From contig JBAMJV010001308.1 of assembly GCA_037951105.1 (NCBI GenBank), positions 1 through 64,000 on the forward strand: a stretch of 64,000 nt of DNA, in the 5' to 3' direction. Positions 1-12,293 of the stretch are shown in pieces. The position numbers were made by a program, and so were the translations under genes. Each line of letters opens with the position of its first letter. Positions within the stretch are counted from its first letter, which is position 1. The notes under the pieces are model-generated. The model saw only the letters and a list, made by a program, of their open reading frames with translations, was not told the origin of the DNA and searched no databases. The DNA is from Echinarachnius parma. Lineage: Eukaryota > Echinodermata > Echinoidea > Clypeasteroida > Echinarachniidae.

Positions 1-36
1 GCCCATGTATTAAACGCATTAATTAGTTCGAGACAA

Positions 37-209
37 GGGCCCAGTTGCAGAAAGAGATACAATCGGTTGTAAGAAGAAAATTAATCGTAAGTCAGCAAAT
101 TTAGGCGTTTAAACCAATCAGATTTGCGCATTCCGAGAATATGATCTGACTCGCAATTGAGGATTGATGGTAACTTACAAGTATCTGTATCTCTTTCTGC
201 AACGGGGCC
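37..209. mobile_element. MITE with GGGCCCCGTTGCAGAAAGAG ends, copy 1
   Basis: The ends GGGCCCAGTTGCAGAAAGAG and CTCTTTCTGCAACGGGGCC are inverted; the interior has mirrored tgtaag/cttaca segments. A copy lies at 44682-44852. Confidence 0.85.
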
Positions 210-557
210 AAGGAAACGTCTAAACAAACAGAATATAGGCGACCATTGACGCACTATTAGATCGATTATGCAAATATATGTATCGATCACGTAACTATAT
301 CAACGGCAGAAATAACCAAAAGTTAGATTTGTTAAATTCACTATTTTTTTTTTTTTTTAAAGCTGTAAAAGTATATATATATCCTCATTGATGATATAAA
401 CGATTGCTAAAAAAGCAATCGTACATGTTACTAGTAGCGCAATGAACGATATAACAAGCAAGGTATGCGCAAACAAAAAATCCTAACTACCTATCAACAT
501 AGAATATGAAATATATATATAATTTCACCGCACTGTGTGGTGCTAATCGTGGCTATA

Positions 558-1087
558 CAGGGTGGCCCCAAAAAACGGAACGGGGCACTTCCCAAAATAA
601 AGTAACACATGTATTATGTCCATCGGATAGAGTGTCTTTTCAAATGAACAACGATACCAAGAACAGTCAATTTGGTCGTGTAGTTTTTGTTTTAGGGCCC
701 TGTGAGTGACACCATGTCAGGTTCTATTTTTTGTCAATTTGTATTGAGCCAGCGCTTGATGAATTGCACGAACCGCCGTTCATATCGTTGAGCATCGCGC
801 ACTATCGTTAGTGTGCACTCAGCCGTGTGCCGAGAGAATGGGCCTGGCCGCTGAATGGTATTACGGGCAAGGAGTGCGGTTAAACTGTCAGTGACTAGGT
901 CGAAATCGACATAAATCGGCACCTGACATGGTCTCACTCACTGCGTCCTTAAACAAAAACGACCTGACCAAAATTACTGTTCTTGGTATCGTTTTTCATT
1001 GGAAAGGACACCCTATCCGATGAACATAAACATTGTGGTATTATATTTTGGGAAGTGCCCCGTTCCGTTTTTTTGGGGGCCACCCTG
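558..1087. mobile_element. Mariner-like element with very long inverted repeats
   Basis: The ends CAGGGTGGCCCCAAAAAACG and its complement continue inverted with gaps for about 150-170 bases (gggcacttcccaaaataa, gaacagt, tgtcaggt). TATA on both sides fits a TA target. The 530-bp element has no transposase; the short open frames inside are products of the inverted arms. Confidence 0.85.
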
Positions 1088-1099
1088 TATAAAGCTACT

Positions 1100-1777
1100 T
1101 ATACAAGTTTGTGTGAGTGCCTCACGCATGATCGATGCGTGGGCTCTAATAAATAGATCATACCAAGTCGAAGATAGCACTATAAAAGCCACTTGTGGCT
1201 TCGGAATAAACAACATTTAAAGGGATATTTGAGTTCTGGTAAAGAGAGTACAGATTTGGTCAAACTGTATTTTAGTAAGCAAAACTTGCACCGTTACATT
1301 ACCAACTAATAGTTATAACCCCATCATGCTCGAAAGGAATACAACATTAAAAATTACTAAGCAAAGTGCCTGTTATCATTCAAAAAGAGCCGTTATAACT
1401 CAAGAGGGCGCTCTCTAAATACTTGTCGGTTTCAGCCATTTGAAATAATATATTATGCATTTAATGTTTTGTTGAAACAGTGATTAGATAGAGATATAAT
1501 CAACAACTATCTAAACACGTCTTTTTGTAAAATTTTCAAAAGAGGAAGCATTTCAAACAAATTTTAACGGCTGGTTCAAAATTGTTGAATACGTGTGGGG
1601 CCTCACATTTATTATAAACGGATATGTGTATGGATATTACAGCCATTTCTAAACCGATTTAGATCAAGAAGTTTATTCTGTCATTAAAATTGTATGCTCT
1701 TCCTAATTAGACACTCAGTTTTTCATTATCACACAAACAAATATTTTGTGTAGCGCCCTCTATCCCTTTAATCATCG

Positions 1778-1808
<31 letters not shown>

Positions 1809-2900
1809 TCGCCCTGTTGATCTCCTGGTAATAAACACGTTGATAGCATTTATTCTACTGCAATGGATGGGCAAACGATATAAAATATTTTGTTTAACCA
1901 TTGTACAGTATCCATGAAATTGTTGAAGGTGATGGTGCTAGTAGAAGTGACCAATGACGCAGGCAAACTGTTCTATGAACTTTATATACTAGCACGTTTG
2001 CTGAAGAAACTGCCTCTGAGGTTGAGTTTACAATGGGTGCCCCCGGGAACATTCCACCCTAGCAATGTTGTATGTGCACACAGTGATATTGGCGAACTCA
2101 ATGGACTGACTTCGCAATCAGGTATAACTTTCCAAGGGATAACTGAAGATCTTAAAACTAAAACTAAAACCAAGGGAAATTGTAAAATAAAAACCTGTTC
2201 AGTGCTTCTACATGGTAATACAGTTACAATCAGATCTCCCCTCTCACTTTAGTAGTGAAGAGAGAAAAGCTAAAATTTACCAGTCTCTCTTGAGAAGATA
2301 ACATTGTTTACGAATATTATCGTGTAGTTATCAAATTTAATAATTTTCCAGCATTATTTCACATTCAACATTGCTAATATGATAACTTTGTGTAAAACAA
2401 GTTAAGAAATATATTGTATGAAAGAAAAAGAAAAAAACAGTGTGATTGCGTGATTGTTTGTGTGTGTCGGTGTCTTGTATGTCTATTGGCTTGCGTCTGC
2501 GAGTTTATGAAAATGAAAAAAATAATATGAAACCCGAAAGTTTGAATGCATATCGCCACGGATAATAAATAATTAGTGATGACGGTATTATTTAACCACG
2601 ATAGTATACAATCAAACATGTCTTAGTAGCCACATATCTATAGCAGCCAATCTAAACATGATCCCCTGCAGAGAAAAAACAACGGAATGTACCTGTCTGT
2701 AGAGGTCACCTGGCTGATGTGGCCGCTTTTCTTCCTTCCCTTCGATGGTCACTATACACAGGTTTGACTGTACTTATGACCTTTAAACATTCTGTAAAGG
2801 GCGCGCCCCAAAATATAATTCACTGTTCCGTATCAGACTTTTGCATTGTTACATAGCATGAATAGATACTACACAATGGCCTGACCCCCTGTGGCATCAG
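1100..2900. other. Upstream DNA without a supported gene
   Basis: It contains an (ATC)n run at 1778-1808 and a segment at 2072-2134 (gtgcacacagtgatattgg, gaactcaatggactgacttc) that recurs at 9565-9628. No exon could be supported; the 120-codon frame at 1890-2252 overlaps that repeat. Confidence 0.7.
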
Positions 2901-2909
2901 GCCAGCGCA

Positions 2910-3282
2910 TTAAAGGGACTAGGTAACATTGTCCAGTTCCTCAAAATCCAAGTGGAATTTTAGCAGTCCCCACATGCTTTGTTTTAGTCGTATTAATAAA
3001 GCATGGGAAAGATTTCGTTTTTTTTTTTCCATTTCGTTCAAGAAATCTAAGCCATGTACAAAGTAAGTGAATATCACTTTGCATGTTTGCTAATTTCTTG
3101 CCTCCCCCCCCCCCCCCCCCCCACCACAAAAAAAAAAAAAAAAAAAAAAAAATGCGTGAAATTGTTTACACATTACATTATCTGAGGTATGTAGACATAC
3201 TGTATCATATCACACCAATGCACATTAAACTAATCACTCATCACTTTTTGCACTTTTCAACAATGTTACTAGATCCCTTTAA
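2910..3282. mobile_element. TTAA-flanked MITE, family copy 1
   Basis: It begins TTAAAGGGACTAGGTAACAT and ends TGTTACTAGATCCCTTTAA. The interior shares tgagtgaatatcactttgca with other copies and has a poly-C/poly-A tract at 3103-3151. Confidence 0.85.
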
Positions 3283-3546
3283 GCCTTAAATAAATTTAAA
3301 AAATACCCCGACACATGAACGTTTGGTATATTGTGTTCATGACATATATTCAACAAAATCTGGCTTATATGGGGAAAACCCCCGCAGTAGTATTGTCAAA
3401 ACGGCGGGTTGTGATGACGTTTCGGAATTCATTCAAATTGCAAGCATCATGTGTGATTATTAATGCTATTCAGTGTCATAGAGAGGGTTTAGCGAAGCCT
3501 TAATAAGGAAGGGGGGCTCACCATTGTATTAAGGGGGACTGCGCTG

Positions 3547-3800
3547 CAGGCCCGTAGCCAGGGGGTGCGTTGGGTGCGTACGCACCTGCCCAAGATCAGG
3601 CAGGTCAACTTTTTGCCGGTCTAGGTCCACTTTTTACCGGTATCGAGTCCACTTTTTATTGGTCTCGACCATCTTAACCGGCTTACACGAATCTCAGCCT
3701 GTGGTCTCGGCCTCAAACATTTTTTGACAAGTGGTCTCGGTCCCGTTTTTGTAAATTACGCATTCACCTCCCCATGGAAAATTATATTGCTACGGGCCTG
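3547..3800. mobile_element. MITE with CAGGCCCGTAGC ends
   Basis: CAGGCCCGTAGC and GCTACGGGCCTG are inverted. Flanks are cgctg on both sides (3542-3546, 3801-3805), a 5-bp duplication. The interior has three units of ggtc(c/t)actttttaccggt. Confidence 0.8.
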
Positions 3801-3925
3801 CGCTGGAGGGCATATCACTTGTTTACGGGGATCATCAGACTGTGTAAATGAATTGTTTTATCTTGCATTCATTTGACTTCTTTTAGATTAGTGTAGTGCA
3901 ACCCCACACCCGCCGTACGTCACTG

Positions 3926-4319
3926 TTAAAGGGATCAAGTAACTTTGTTGACATGTGCAAAAAGTGATGAGTGGTTGACACAATGTATATCATATTGTTG
4001 TTACCTAATAATATGCCCAGTGGGTGTTGTGTAACAATTTCAAGTTAAATGGACGTTATATGGCCTAGTAATGAGCAAAAATGCAAAGTTATATTCACTA
4101 ACTCATTGCACTCACTTTGTACAAGGTTTTCGCGGTCCAGTGGATAATTTAACATCTAAACACTTCAATCGTTAATATCTTTTTAACGAAAGGGAAATTC
4201 GAACAACCGAAACATGACCCATGCTTTTATTGATAATATTAATACAACAAAGTATGAGTAAACCGCTATAATTTCAACTTGATTTTGACGATTTGGACAA
4301 TGTTACTAAGTCCCTTTAA
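3926..4319. mobile_element. TTAA-flanked MITE, family copy 2 (reverse orientation)
   Basis: TTAAAGGGATCAAGTAACTT to ACTAAGTCCCTTTAA. It is inverted relative to copy 1 and carries the same atattcacttt and acaaggt interior words. Confidence 0.85.
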
Positions 4320-6170
4320 TGCAGTTTATACCCCATGCCGTGTTATAATGCTCATTATAAATGTTTGTTTTGTTTAACATTTATGCTTGACTATGTTTAA
4401 TTGTATAATTATGTCTATACTTTGTATTGGTGCATTGCACTTTGTTTCATGTTATGCGTGCTTGTACGCTGTATATTTTGTATATAGTATACGTTTTGTT
4501 TCATTTTCAAATTAAATTTATGTTATAATGTTGTTTTGTTTTTGTTTTTGTATGTGTGTATAGGTTTACATGAGAAGAACAGTGTTAAAATAAATGCTGT
4601 AACCGTGCTTTTAGACAATTAATAGCGCAGTGCAATGTGTAAAATATATACTATCACTTGTACTGAACTAAACATGGTATTCTAATTCAGTGCACCACAT
4701 TGGAGATTACATTAATTTCATATGATCAAAATGTATTTCTTGAAGACCATCTTTTATAATTCACGTTCTAAATTGCATTAATACATTATTACAAACGGGA
4801 CATTACTGTAAAAGCTAATAAGCTGGCTTGTTAATAATACCAGAATCGTGTAAGATAATTACAGGGACAAGGTATGTATGAACGCCCAAACTTGTATTGC
4901 TGAACTTTTTGAGAGGTTTACTTGTTTTACTTATTTCCTCATATCTTCTTATCATTTCAGGATGATTTTTCCCGTAATTGCTATAGAAACGTAACGCTTG
5001 TTCGTGACGTCATTCTGTCAGATGTGCCACTTGAAGCGAAGTATCGGCGATTTCCTCAAGTGCATGCACACAAAGGCCGGGGTAGTTTCGTCAACCTTAA
5101 ATCGATCGATACCTCGATACGATAGCGGAACTTCTCAGTAAGTTGTCGCCGTGCTCGCTAGCTTTTACACTACATGCGCATCCTCCCCGCCCGAAGTGTG
5201 CAATCGATTTAAAGAAGCGCACGCAAAGCGCCCTTTTATGCAGGGGTGTGCGACTTGCATAGATAAGAGCCATATCGCGCCCACTTACTTGTATTGTATT
5301 GCATTGTACTGTATAATACAGTATAATACGTATAATGCGAAAGACCCCACCGGGCTTCTCGAACAGAGAACGAATTAGTGAAACATAACGAGTGTTTTTA
5401 TAACCGCGCATACAATAATTGATCCTTTGAAGAAAAAAAATAACGCGATCACGGCTCATAATTGGATTATATTTATGGAAATATGCATTTCATACGCGTG
5501 TGAAGTTTGCGGTAAGTATACAATTTCACTGACAATGAAATCTTATTGTATTATTACCATTTAATAAAGTGCACTTCATGGCATTGATAACTATTAGAGC
5601 CCTCCTGGTTCTAATTTGTTAAAGAACGATACAAACTTTGACAACTCAAGGTAACACGCAACAGTGGATTTGAACATTTTTATTTTTGATAAATACCCAT
5701 TAGATACTGCCGTGGACGTCAATAAACCCTTTCTGATACAGTTTGGTTGATTGGCTGCCCCCTTCACCAAATCGAGAGGCTCTGCAACGGGATAATAAAT
5801 ACTTATTTGGTACTGTAATGTGACACGCACAGTCAGGACAGTTGGAGATATTTACGGGAATTACGTGGATGTAAGTAGATATCACTGTACTTTGTTGTAC
5901 AAATTTCGTACTATAATTGAAGTAATATTAACAACTATATGGCCCATCGGGCAGATCGAAATCTCTACAACAGGAGAAATAAATTCATTTGAACAATCAT
6001 ATGTGACACGAACAGTTTAGACTATAATGAAGGGAATTGCACACTACTCGCTATTTCGAAAGTAAATGGAAGTACTTGAATAAATGTTTGTATTGTTTTG
6101 TACATAATAGCCACTCCGGTTTCAATAAAACAACCAAATGTTGACAATTCTAATTTTATTGCGACACAAG
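4320..6170. other. AT-rich DNA, no supported gene
   Basis: TG-rich simple sequence lies at 4330-4560. CpG-bearing sequence at 4990-5260 has short open frames without recognisable protein. The words aatgtgacacgcacagt and atatgtgacacgaacagt recur at 5817 and 5999. Nothing is callable. Confidence 0.6.
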
Positions 6171-7165
6171 TATACTCCGCCAAAAAAGAAACTGGACACT
6201 TGTATGAGACCAAATATTTCGTATTCATTAACGATAAAATATATGATATTGTATATCAAATTAAAGATAAAATTACCCTCTTCAATATTCGCATAAAATC
6301 CAGATGAAATCATTCATGCATGAATTGTCACGGTCAATTAACCACACCAAGGTCTGTTTTCAAAAATAGCAAAAATGGAACATCCACTCAACCATATAAA
6401 TGTTGATAAGCATAATCTAAAACGCTATATTCATGAGATGGCATAATTTTTCATTACAAATGTGACCTTTTCTATCTTCATCTCAATAAAGAGTATGAAT
6501 GAAGACAAATTGTGAACGTTATAGGTGTTATTTTCATCCAAAAGTAACAAAATGGGGAATTCCATGGCAAAGCTTTATTAGTCAAAACCACAGTTTGTGC
6601 CCTTATTTCAGCATGAAAATGGTATAAATTCTTCTCAAGAATTATACCGTAGTCCAAAGATCTTCAAAACCTGAAGTCACCCTTGGTCAAACATTTGGGC
6701 AGTCTTTAACATGACATTTATCTAGGTAATTATGGTTAAAATTGCAGGGGACACGTGAAATAGACAAGCTTCATGCCTATAATACAGACCAGTATGATAA
6801 TGCTCTCATAACCTGGCCCTGTTTTATTGACAAATTTGTATTTCCAGAGTTTGTTCATAACAATAAAATTGAATAATGTCATAATTTACTTGCCCCGCTC
6901 ATCTTGTTTTAAGTGAAACGCTTAATATCATTGCTCAGTCGAATGGTGTGGTCCTCCATTGTTTTGCTATTTTTGAAAACAGACCTTGCTAGTGTTAATT
7001 GACCATGGCATTTCATGCATGAACGATTACACCTTTAAGTTATACCCTGCATGTAGAGGACTAAATTCCCTTTAATTTGATATATGATCATGTACACTTT
7101 ATCGTACATTAATATGAAATATTTCAACTTATACAAGTGTCCAGTTTCTTTTTTTGCGGAGTATA
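6171..7165. mobile_element. Complete mariner-like TATACTCCGC element, non-autonomous
   Basis: The ends TATACTCCGCCAAAAAAGAA and its complement extend about 37 bases inverted; TATA fits a TA target. It is 995 bp, AT-rich, with no transposase frame. A half copy lies at 54441-55178. Confidence 0.85.
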
Positions 7166-7298
7166 CATCGAGCGCCGTGGTTACATTGTGTAATGCATCA
7201 GTTATATAATGAACCTTTATAAATACATTTTAACTAAATTTTATCATACATTTGTACCATCGTATCGTAACATTATTTAAATGATCTTCTCAATGCAC

Positions 7299-7465
7299 AT
7301 GAGCCGCTTGGAAGGAATGCTCCCCAGGGAGTAGAGATGGTGCACACGATGTGTGCTGGTTTGCATTGTATCCTACGACCGGTGTACTAATAGTTTAAAG
7401 CGCTTAGAGATGATAATTATCATGTAATGCGCTATATAAATCAAACCTATACATTTTATTATTAG
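7299..7465 (+). mobile_element. SINE 3' fragment
   Basis: It matches the body and tail of the SINE (ggaatgctccccagggagta, gcgctatataaatc) without the tRNA head. A short inverted piece is at 9530-9550. Confidence 0.85.
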
Positions 7466-9780
7466 ATTTTATAACGATCTGGAAGAACATTGTATTAGGG
7501 AGCTACAAAATAAATGTCGTAAATATGATGCACTGTCTGATTTATCAATACTTTAATAGCGTAAACTATTTCCTCCCTTTGAAATAATGAAAATAATGAA
7601 AAAACAAACATTGTGTTTGCGTATTTTCGTTTCACTATAAAACCATTAACCCCATTAACATTTTCTCTTCACTACGAAACCGTAACTATGCGTTATATTG
7701 TGCCTTTTTGAAGAGCTTAGAACGACGCATTAACGGATTTGGTGGTAATCCCTTTGATGGGTGTGACAGCACGACTATGGATAGGGAAAGTTGTTGCATA
7801 ACAACCCCACTCAAGCATTTCATTCTGTATGGCTCCTGGCTATTGCTAGCTAGCCTATTCAGCTATAGGCCTACTTCTTGTCGAAATACCAAAGACTTTA
7901 AAAATGGTACCTTCTGCCTTCTAGTCAGGCGCTCGGCATAAAGAATGGAGAAGGGAAAGTTAATCACACGAGTTACCAGAGGACTGGCCCCCTTCTGTTA
8001 GCTTTCGCTAGTATAGCTACATTTAGTAGACGTGTGGCATAGGACTAATGAATCGGAGATAGGCGCCGCCAACATTGGTACGGGAAGGTCTTTAACTTTT
8101 GTTCAATTACTTCTTGTTCTTGGTTTCATATGTATACACATGGATAACGAATTTTCTTAAAGGGGTTTTGTTACATTGTCCAATTCCGCAAAACTTACTT
8201 TGAACTCTAGTGGATCTCTCATACCTTGTCATATTCATATTAGAATTGCAAGCACCGGACAGGTTTTTTTCTTTTCTTAAAAATTCCATTTCGTTCAAAA
8301 TATACTTGCTGTTGATGTTAAATTGTCTACGGGATAATTCAAGCCGCGTACAAAGTAAATACAATAAGTAGGAATAGGGGAATATCACTTTGCATTTTTA
8401 CTCATTTCTCGGCCCCAAAACATCCAACTTATACGTGAGTTTTTCACACATTACTTTGTGAACAATATCAAATCACACCAGTACACACTTTATGAATTAC
8501 TCATTACTGTTCGCACTTGTTAACAGAGTTGCTAAATCCATGTTATAGCCTGGATGAATGAAGTAATTTACCGAATCATACCATAACCGCACAATTAATG
8601 ATACAAACATTATAGTAAGATTTATTACAACTATTGCCCACGTGCACGTGTATTTCAAATTGACAGTTGCATTTGTTATGCTGCCATGGTTGTACGTAAA
8701 TGACCGATTGATTCGATCATCATGATGAGGATCTGGAATTAATCATTAACAGAACTCTATAGAGTAGAACATTGCCCGCGTCCCTTCGTTGCTAGGTTAC
8801 CAATAGCAACTTATACATGTAGACCATTAGGTACTGGTCCCCCTTTTATTTATTTGTTTAAACAAATAAATAGTACCGTGTTTGTTCGGCAGTAGGATCC
8901 AAAGTTCAAAAGTATGCAGTGAATGCTACCTGTCATGTATGTCTTGTATCTGCAGAAGAACGCGCCTCTTCGCCTATGGTTAATAGGCGTTTTTCTAAAG
9001 GGGGGGGGGGGGGGGGGGGGGGGCTTGCCCGAATTTTCTGAATTTTCAGGTGAAAAGGGAAAAAAAAATGGTTTCCCCGTTTGTGATGCCCGAAATTGAT
9101 ATGTTATGTAATTATTATGTCCACATTAACATGATTTTCCCCTATTATGAGACGGTTTTACCTGAAAATAACAAGACACTGTGTGAATGTGTAAGATTTT
9201 GGACGAGGATTACATTGTTTGCCACGATATGACATGAATTATAACAACTTGGGTGCTGCAGGGGGGGGGGGGGGGGGGGGGGAGGTGGAAGGGTGGAGGG
9301 GGGGGGGTTTATAGAACTGCCATGCTTTATTCTGGCAATTCTTGTTATATTTATTCGCGCAAAATCATGTTGCATTTGGTCAAAGTCAACTTATTTTAAT
9401 AACCACTAACATAATGGAGACTACTAACAGTATACAGCGCACTACCCTCTTTCGACGCTCGCGGCGCATTGATATTATTACCCCGGTCATCAGATACATA
9501 CTGCTATAAATGCAGCAAACATGTCACACTCCCTGGGGAGCATTCCCGTAAAGAAACTATGTTTGTGCACACAGTAATACTGGCGAACTCAATGGACTGA
9601 CTTCGCAATCAGGTATAACTTCCATGGTTTGCACGGTCACAAAGTTTTGTAACTAAACTGAAGGATGAACAATGTAAACACCATCATAAAAAAGATAAAC
9701 ATTGCCGTAAAGTGTCAGATGCGATAGTTTACTCTCGTCGTCTTAAGACGCCGTGTCAGAACCCTTCCCCCCGTTTCATA
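7466..9780. other. Upstream DNA with one MITE relic and G tracts
   Basis: A degenerate TTAA-family copy lies at 8157-8548 (ttacattgtccaattccgc). A 27-bp palindrome of ttatttatttgtttaaac type is at 8848-8875. Poly-G tracts are at 9001-9023 and 9261-9283. No gene is supported. Confidence 0.65.
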
Positions 9781-9782
9781 TC

Positions 9783-9960
9783 GGGGTCCGCTCGCTAGTC
9801 ATAAGAACCGCTAGCCATAAGGACCGCTATCCATAACGTGTAACCTTTACTTATGCCATTATGAATAGTGACCCCCCTTTTCATGTTATGAATAGCGGTC
9901 CTTCACGTCTAGGAAGTTACACGTTATGCACAGCGGTCCTTATGACTATCGATGATACCC
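9783..9960. mobile_element. Foldback MITE, GCTAGTCATAAGGACCGC family, copy 1
   Basis: ctagtcataag, accgctatccataacgtgta and the inverted forms gttacacgttatg and cggtccttatgac make a hairpin. The second copy is at 14290-14468. Confidence 0.85.
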
Positions 9961-10701
9961 CTTCATATCAATCATTCAATCGGTAATCAGTTTCGGAAAC
10001 AATTCAGAATTATAAGAAAGATTCGGACGAAGAAAAAAGAAAGACATCAAATGAACAGATTGAGTTTGAATGTTATATACTGTACATACAGTTTCACCCC
10101 GTTTCACATCAAACACTTGTTCATAATCTATAGAAAGTGTCGGACGAAGAAAAGAGAGAGAAAGTGAACAAAATATCAGCATCTAATTTAAAAGTGGTTG
10201 AGTTTTATAATTATATAAACAAGGCGTCGATGTATTACCCCATTTCACATCAACCACTAATCAGTTGTAGACAAGATTCATAATCGAGCCCTGTTTTGGA
10301 AGATGCAAAACAAAAACACATCACCTGTCACTTGATTACAATACATCAACTAGAGAAGCTCTCATTATATCAATACGTGCGTGTCTATGTAAATTGACAC
10401 AGCGGCCTACCCACTTTACTCACTCTTACTTATGTCAATACAAGAACTTGTGAAACAAACTTCTGGATTTTATTTGCATTCTTATATTTAAATGAAACTT
10501 CGACATTATATCGATAATGTGCGTGTCTATGTAAATTAACACAACGGCCTACCCACTTTACCCACTCTTACTTATGTCAATATACCAACTTGTGAAACAA
10601 CTTTATCTAAATTAATTGATACCCTAAGAATAAAGCTCGTTGGTTTCATTCTTATTCTCATAGAGTATATATTTATAGTAGATGCGCTATATAAATGTTC
10701 A

Positions 10702-10736
<35 letters not shown>

Positions 10737-11538
10737 TCTAGGGGAGGGAGGGGGTGCCTGGCATTATTCAAACATGTGTATAGTGACCACCTCTGGAGAA
10801 AATAGGAGACAGGTTTTATAATATTGCGAAGTCAAACCTGTGTATTATAATAAATTAGCATGATTATAAACACAGGTTCGACTGGGCAATGTTAGGTCGG
10901 GTTGGGGGGGGGGGGGGGGGGGGCGGTTGTTTGTCGCCAATATTGTTCGAGGCCGAAGACCAAAACCACTGGTTAAGCTGTCTATACAGGGAGGGGGAGG
11001 GGGTCCGAGACTATTGTTTTAGAAAGATAGTCGCTGATATAATGTGGACTTGAGACCGGTAAAGAGTGGAGTTCTCTGATGTATTCATGTTTTACTGTGC
11101 ATTTCTTTATTTATTTTGTTGGTTGATGGTGGGGGGGGGGGGGGGGGGGGGAGGGGTGCGCACGCACTCAAAGCACCCCGGCCTATTGTGATTTGTCCTG
11201 CGAACTAAATGAAACCTCAACATGGGTTTTATGTTTAGTATAATGACTCTTACTAGATGTGATAAGTACCCGACGCTAACGACTGTCTTGTGCCCCGGGG
11301 CCAGATCATTTTGTCTTAGTATAACCCATGTTTCGATTTTGGCACAAGACTCCCTTAAACGAATGCATTGCTTATGTGACCGCGATACCTTGATGTAAGC
11401 TAAAACAAAATACCACATGATTGATTAATTTTAAAAGAGACTTGATGATTTTGCATGTTCCTCTGTATGTTGATATACCTCTGTAATACATGTATATAAT
11501 TTAACTTTATAACTACAAGAGACATTTATGTGCATTAT
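9961..11538. other. Upstream DNA with local tandem repeats and G tracts
   Basis: Two tandem units of about 140 bp (gtgcgtgtctatgtaaattg, cggcctacccactttac) lie at 10375-10610. Before them is a looser repeat with ttcggacgaagaaaa at 10021 and 10140. Poly-G tracts lie at 10904-10923 and 11131-11151. No gene is seen. Confidence 0.7.
10640..10735 (+). repeat. SINE/LINE-type tail with (ATT)n
   Basis: Ends with gatgcgctatataaatgttc followed by about 14 ATT units. Only the tail of an element is recognised. Confidence 0.7.
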
Positions 11539-11744
11539 TTAAAGTGGCGTGGACAAGACAAATAGAGGACGATAGTCATATTACGCGCGCGCTACGCACG
11601 AGACGCGCCGTCTGTACAAACTAATGGTATCCCTTTTAGCAGCACGTTTGTTCTAGCCTAGTTGACTGTCATGGCGCGGCCCAATGCGGGCGACTGAGTA
11701 ATTTTTACCCAAGCCCTCTATATGTCTTGTCCACGCAACTTTAA
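11539..11744. mobile_element. MITE with TTAAAGTGGCGTGGACAAGA ends, copy 1
   Basis: The ends are inverted (cttgtccacgcaactttaa). CpG-rich middle (attacgcgcgcgctacgcac). A near-identical copy is at 21981-22192. This one lies about 130 bases before exon 1 of the LRR gene. Confidence 0.9.
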
Positions 11745-11790
11745 TTGAAGGGTAATAAAGCGATTCGTACGTTTTGATTTATTAAAAAAG

Positions 11791-11798
11791 TATATAAG
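11791..11798 (+). promoter_or_regulatory. Candidate TATA box of the LRR gene
   Basis: TATATAAG lies 73 bases before the exon 1 start codon. A TATA box usually sits 25-30 bases before the start site, so transcription would begin near 11820 and leave a 5' leader of about 50 nt. This is inferred from position only. A cag/GT-like sequence just downstream could instead mean an upstream non-coding exon. Confidence 0.35.
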
Positions 11799-11870
11799 TA
11801 TGTATTGCAGGTATACATCGGGAATACCAGGACCTTCTTTTAATACAAAACATCAACAACTCCTGGCTAG

Positions 11871-12027
11871 ATGTTGAAGATGCCGCGCCCGTTGGCCCCT
11901 TACACCATAAGGATAGCTGTTGTTATTTTACTTGTTGTCTTCCACATTGTTCCTGGAACCAACGCGAATTGGTATGGCTATGACTATTGGAACGATCGAT
12001 ACGGAGACTATGGCATCGAGTATGCAA
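11871..12027 (+). CDS. LRR gene exon 1: signal peptide
   Basis: The ATG is directly preceded by an in-frame TAG, so translation cannot start further upstream in this exon; a second ATG lies three codons later. Residues about 13-32 are a hydrophobic run ([20 protein letters not shown]) typical of a cleaved signal peptide. A Tyr/Gly/Asp-rich mature start follows ([16 protein letters not shown]). The exon ends at a consensus donor (gtaagt) in phase 1, which matches the phase-1 acceptors of the duplicated exons at 13440-13912. Confidence 0.75.
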
Positions 12028-12261
12028 GTAAGTGGACATCTGGAATGTGAAGAGATTAATGATTTTCTTTCTTTTTTTAATATGATTATTATCATTTGTG
12101 TTGATAGCGTTCATTTTTGCATTCGTCCTCTTTTTTTTCTGTGTTGTTTTGTTATAGTGTATTTGATGCTGTTCTTTTTCAATAACCTTGGCCCCTCCTC
12201 CTCCTTCATCCCTTACATCTTGTTTTTCGTTGTTTTAATTGTTCTACTTTTCTTCTTCTTC

Positions 12262-12293
<32 letters not shown>

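Noticed and set aside
1890..2252. 120-codon frame on the plus strand
   Set aside because: It overlaps a dispersed repeat also found at 9565 and resembles no protein I know.
4922..5459. Possible exon after a tttcag acceptor, with open frames on both strands
   Set aside because: No protein similarity, no matching donor and no partner exons could be found.
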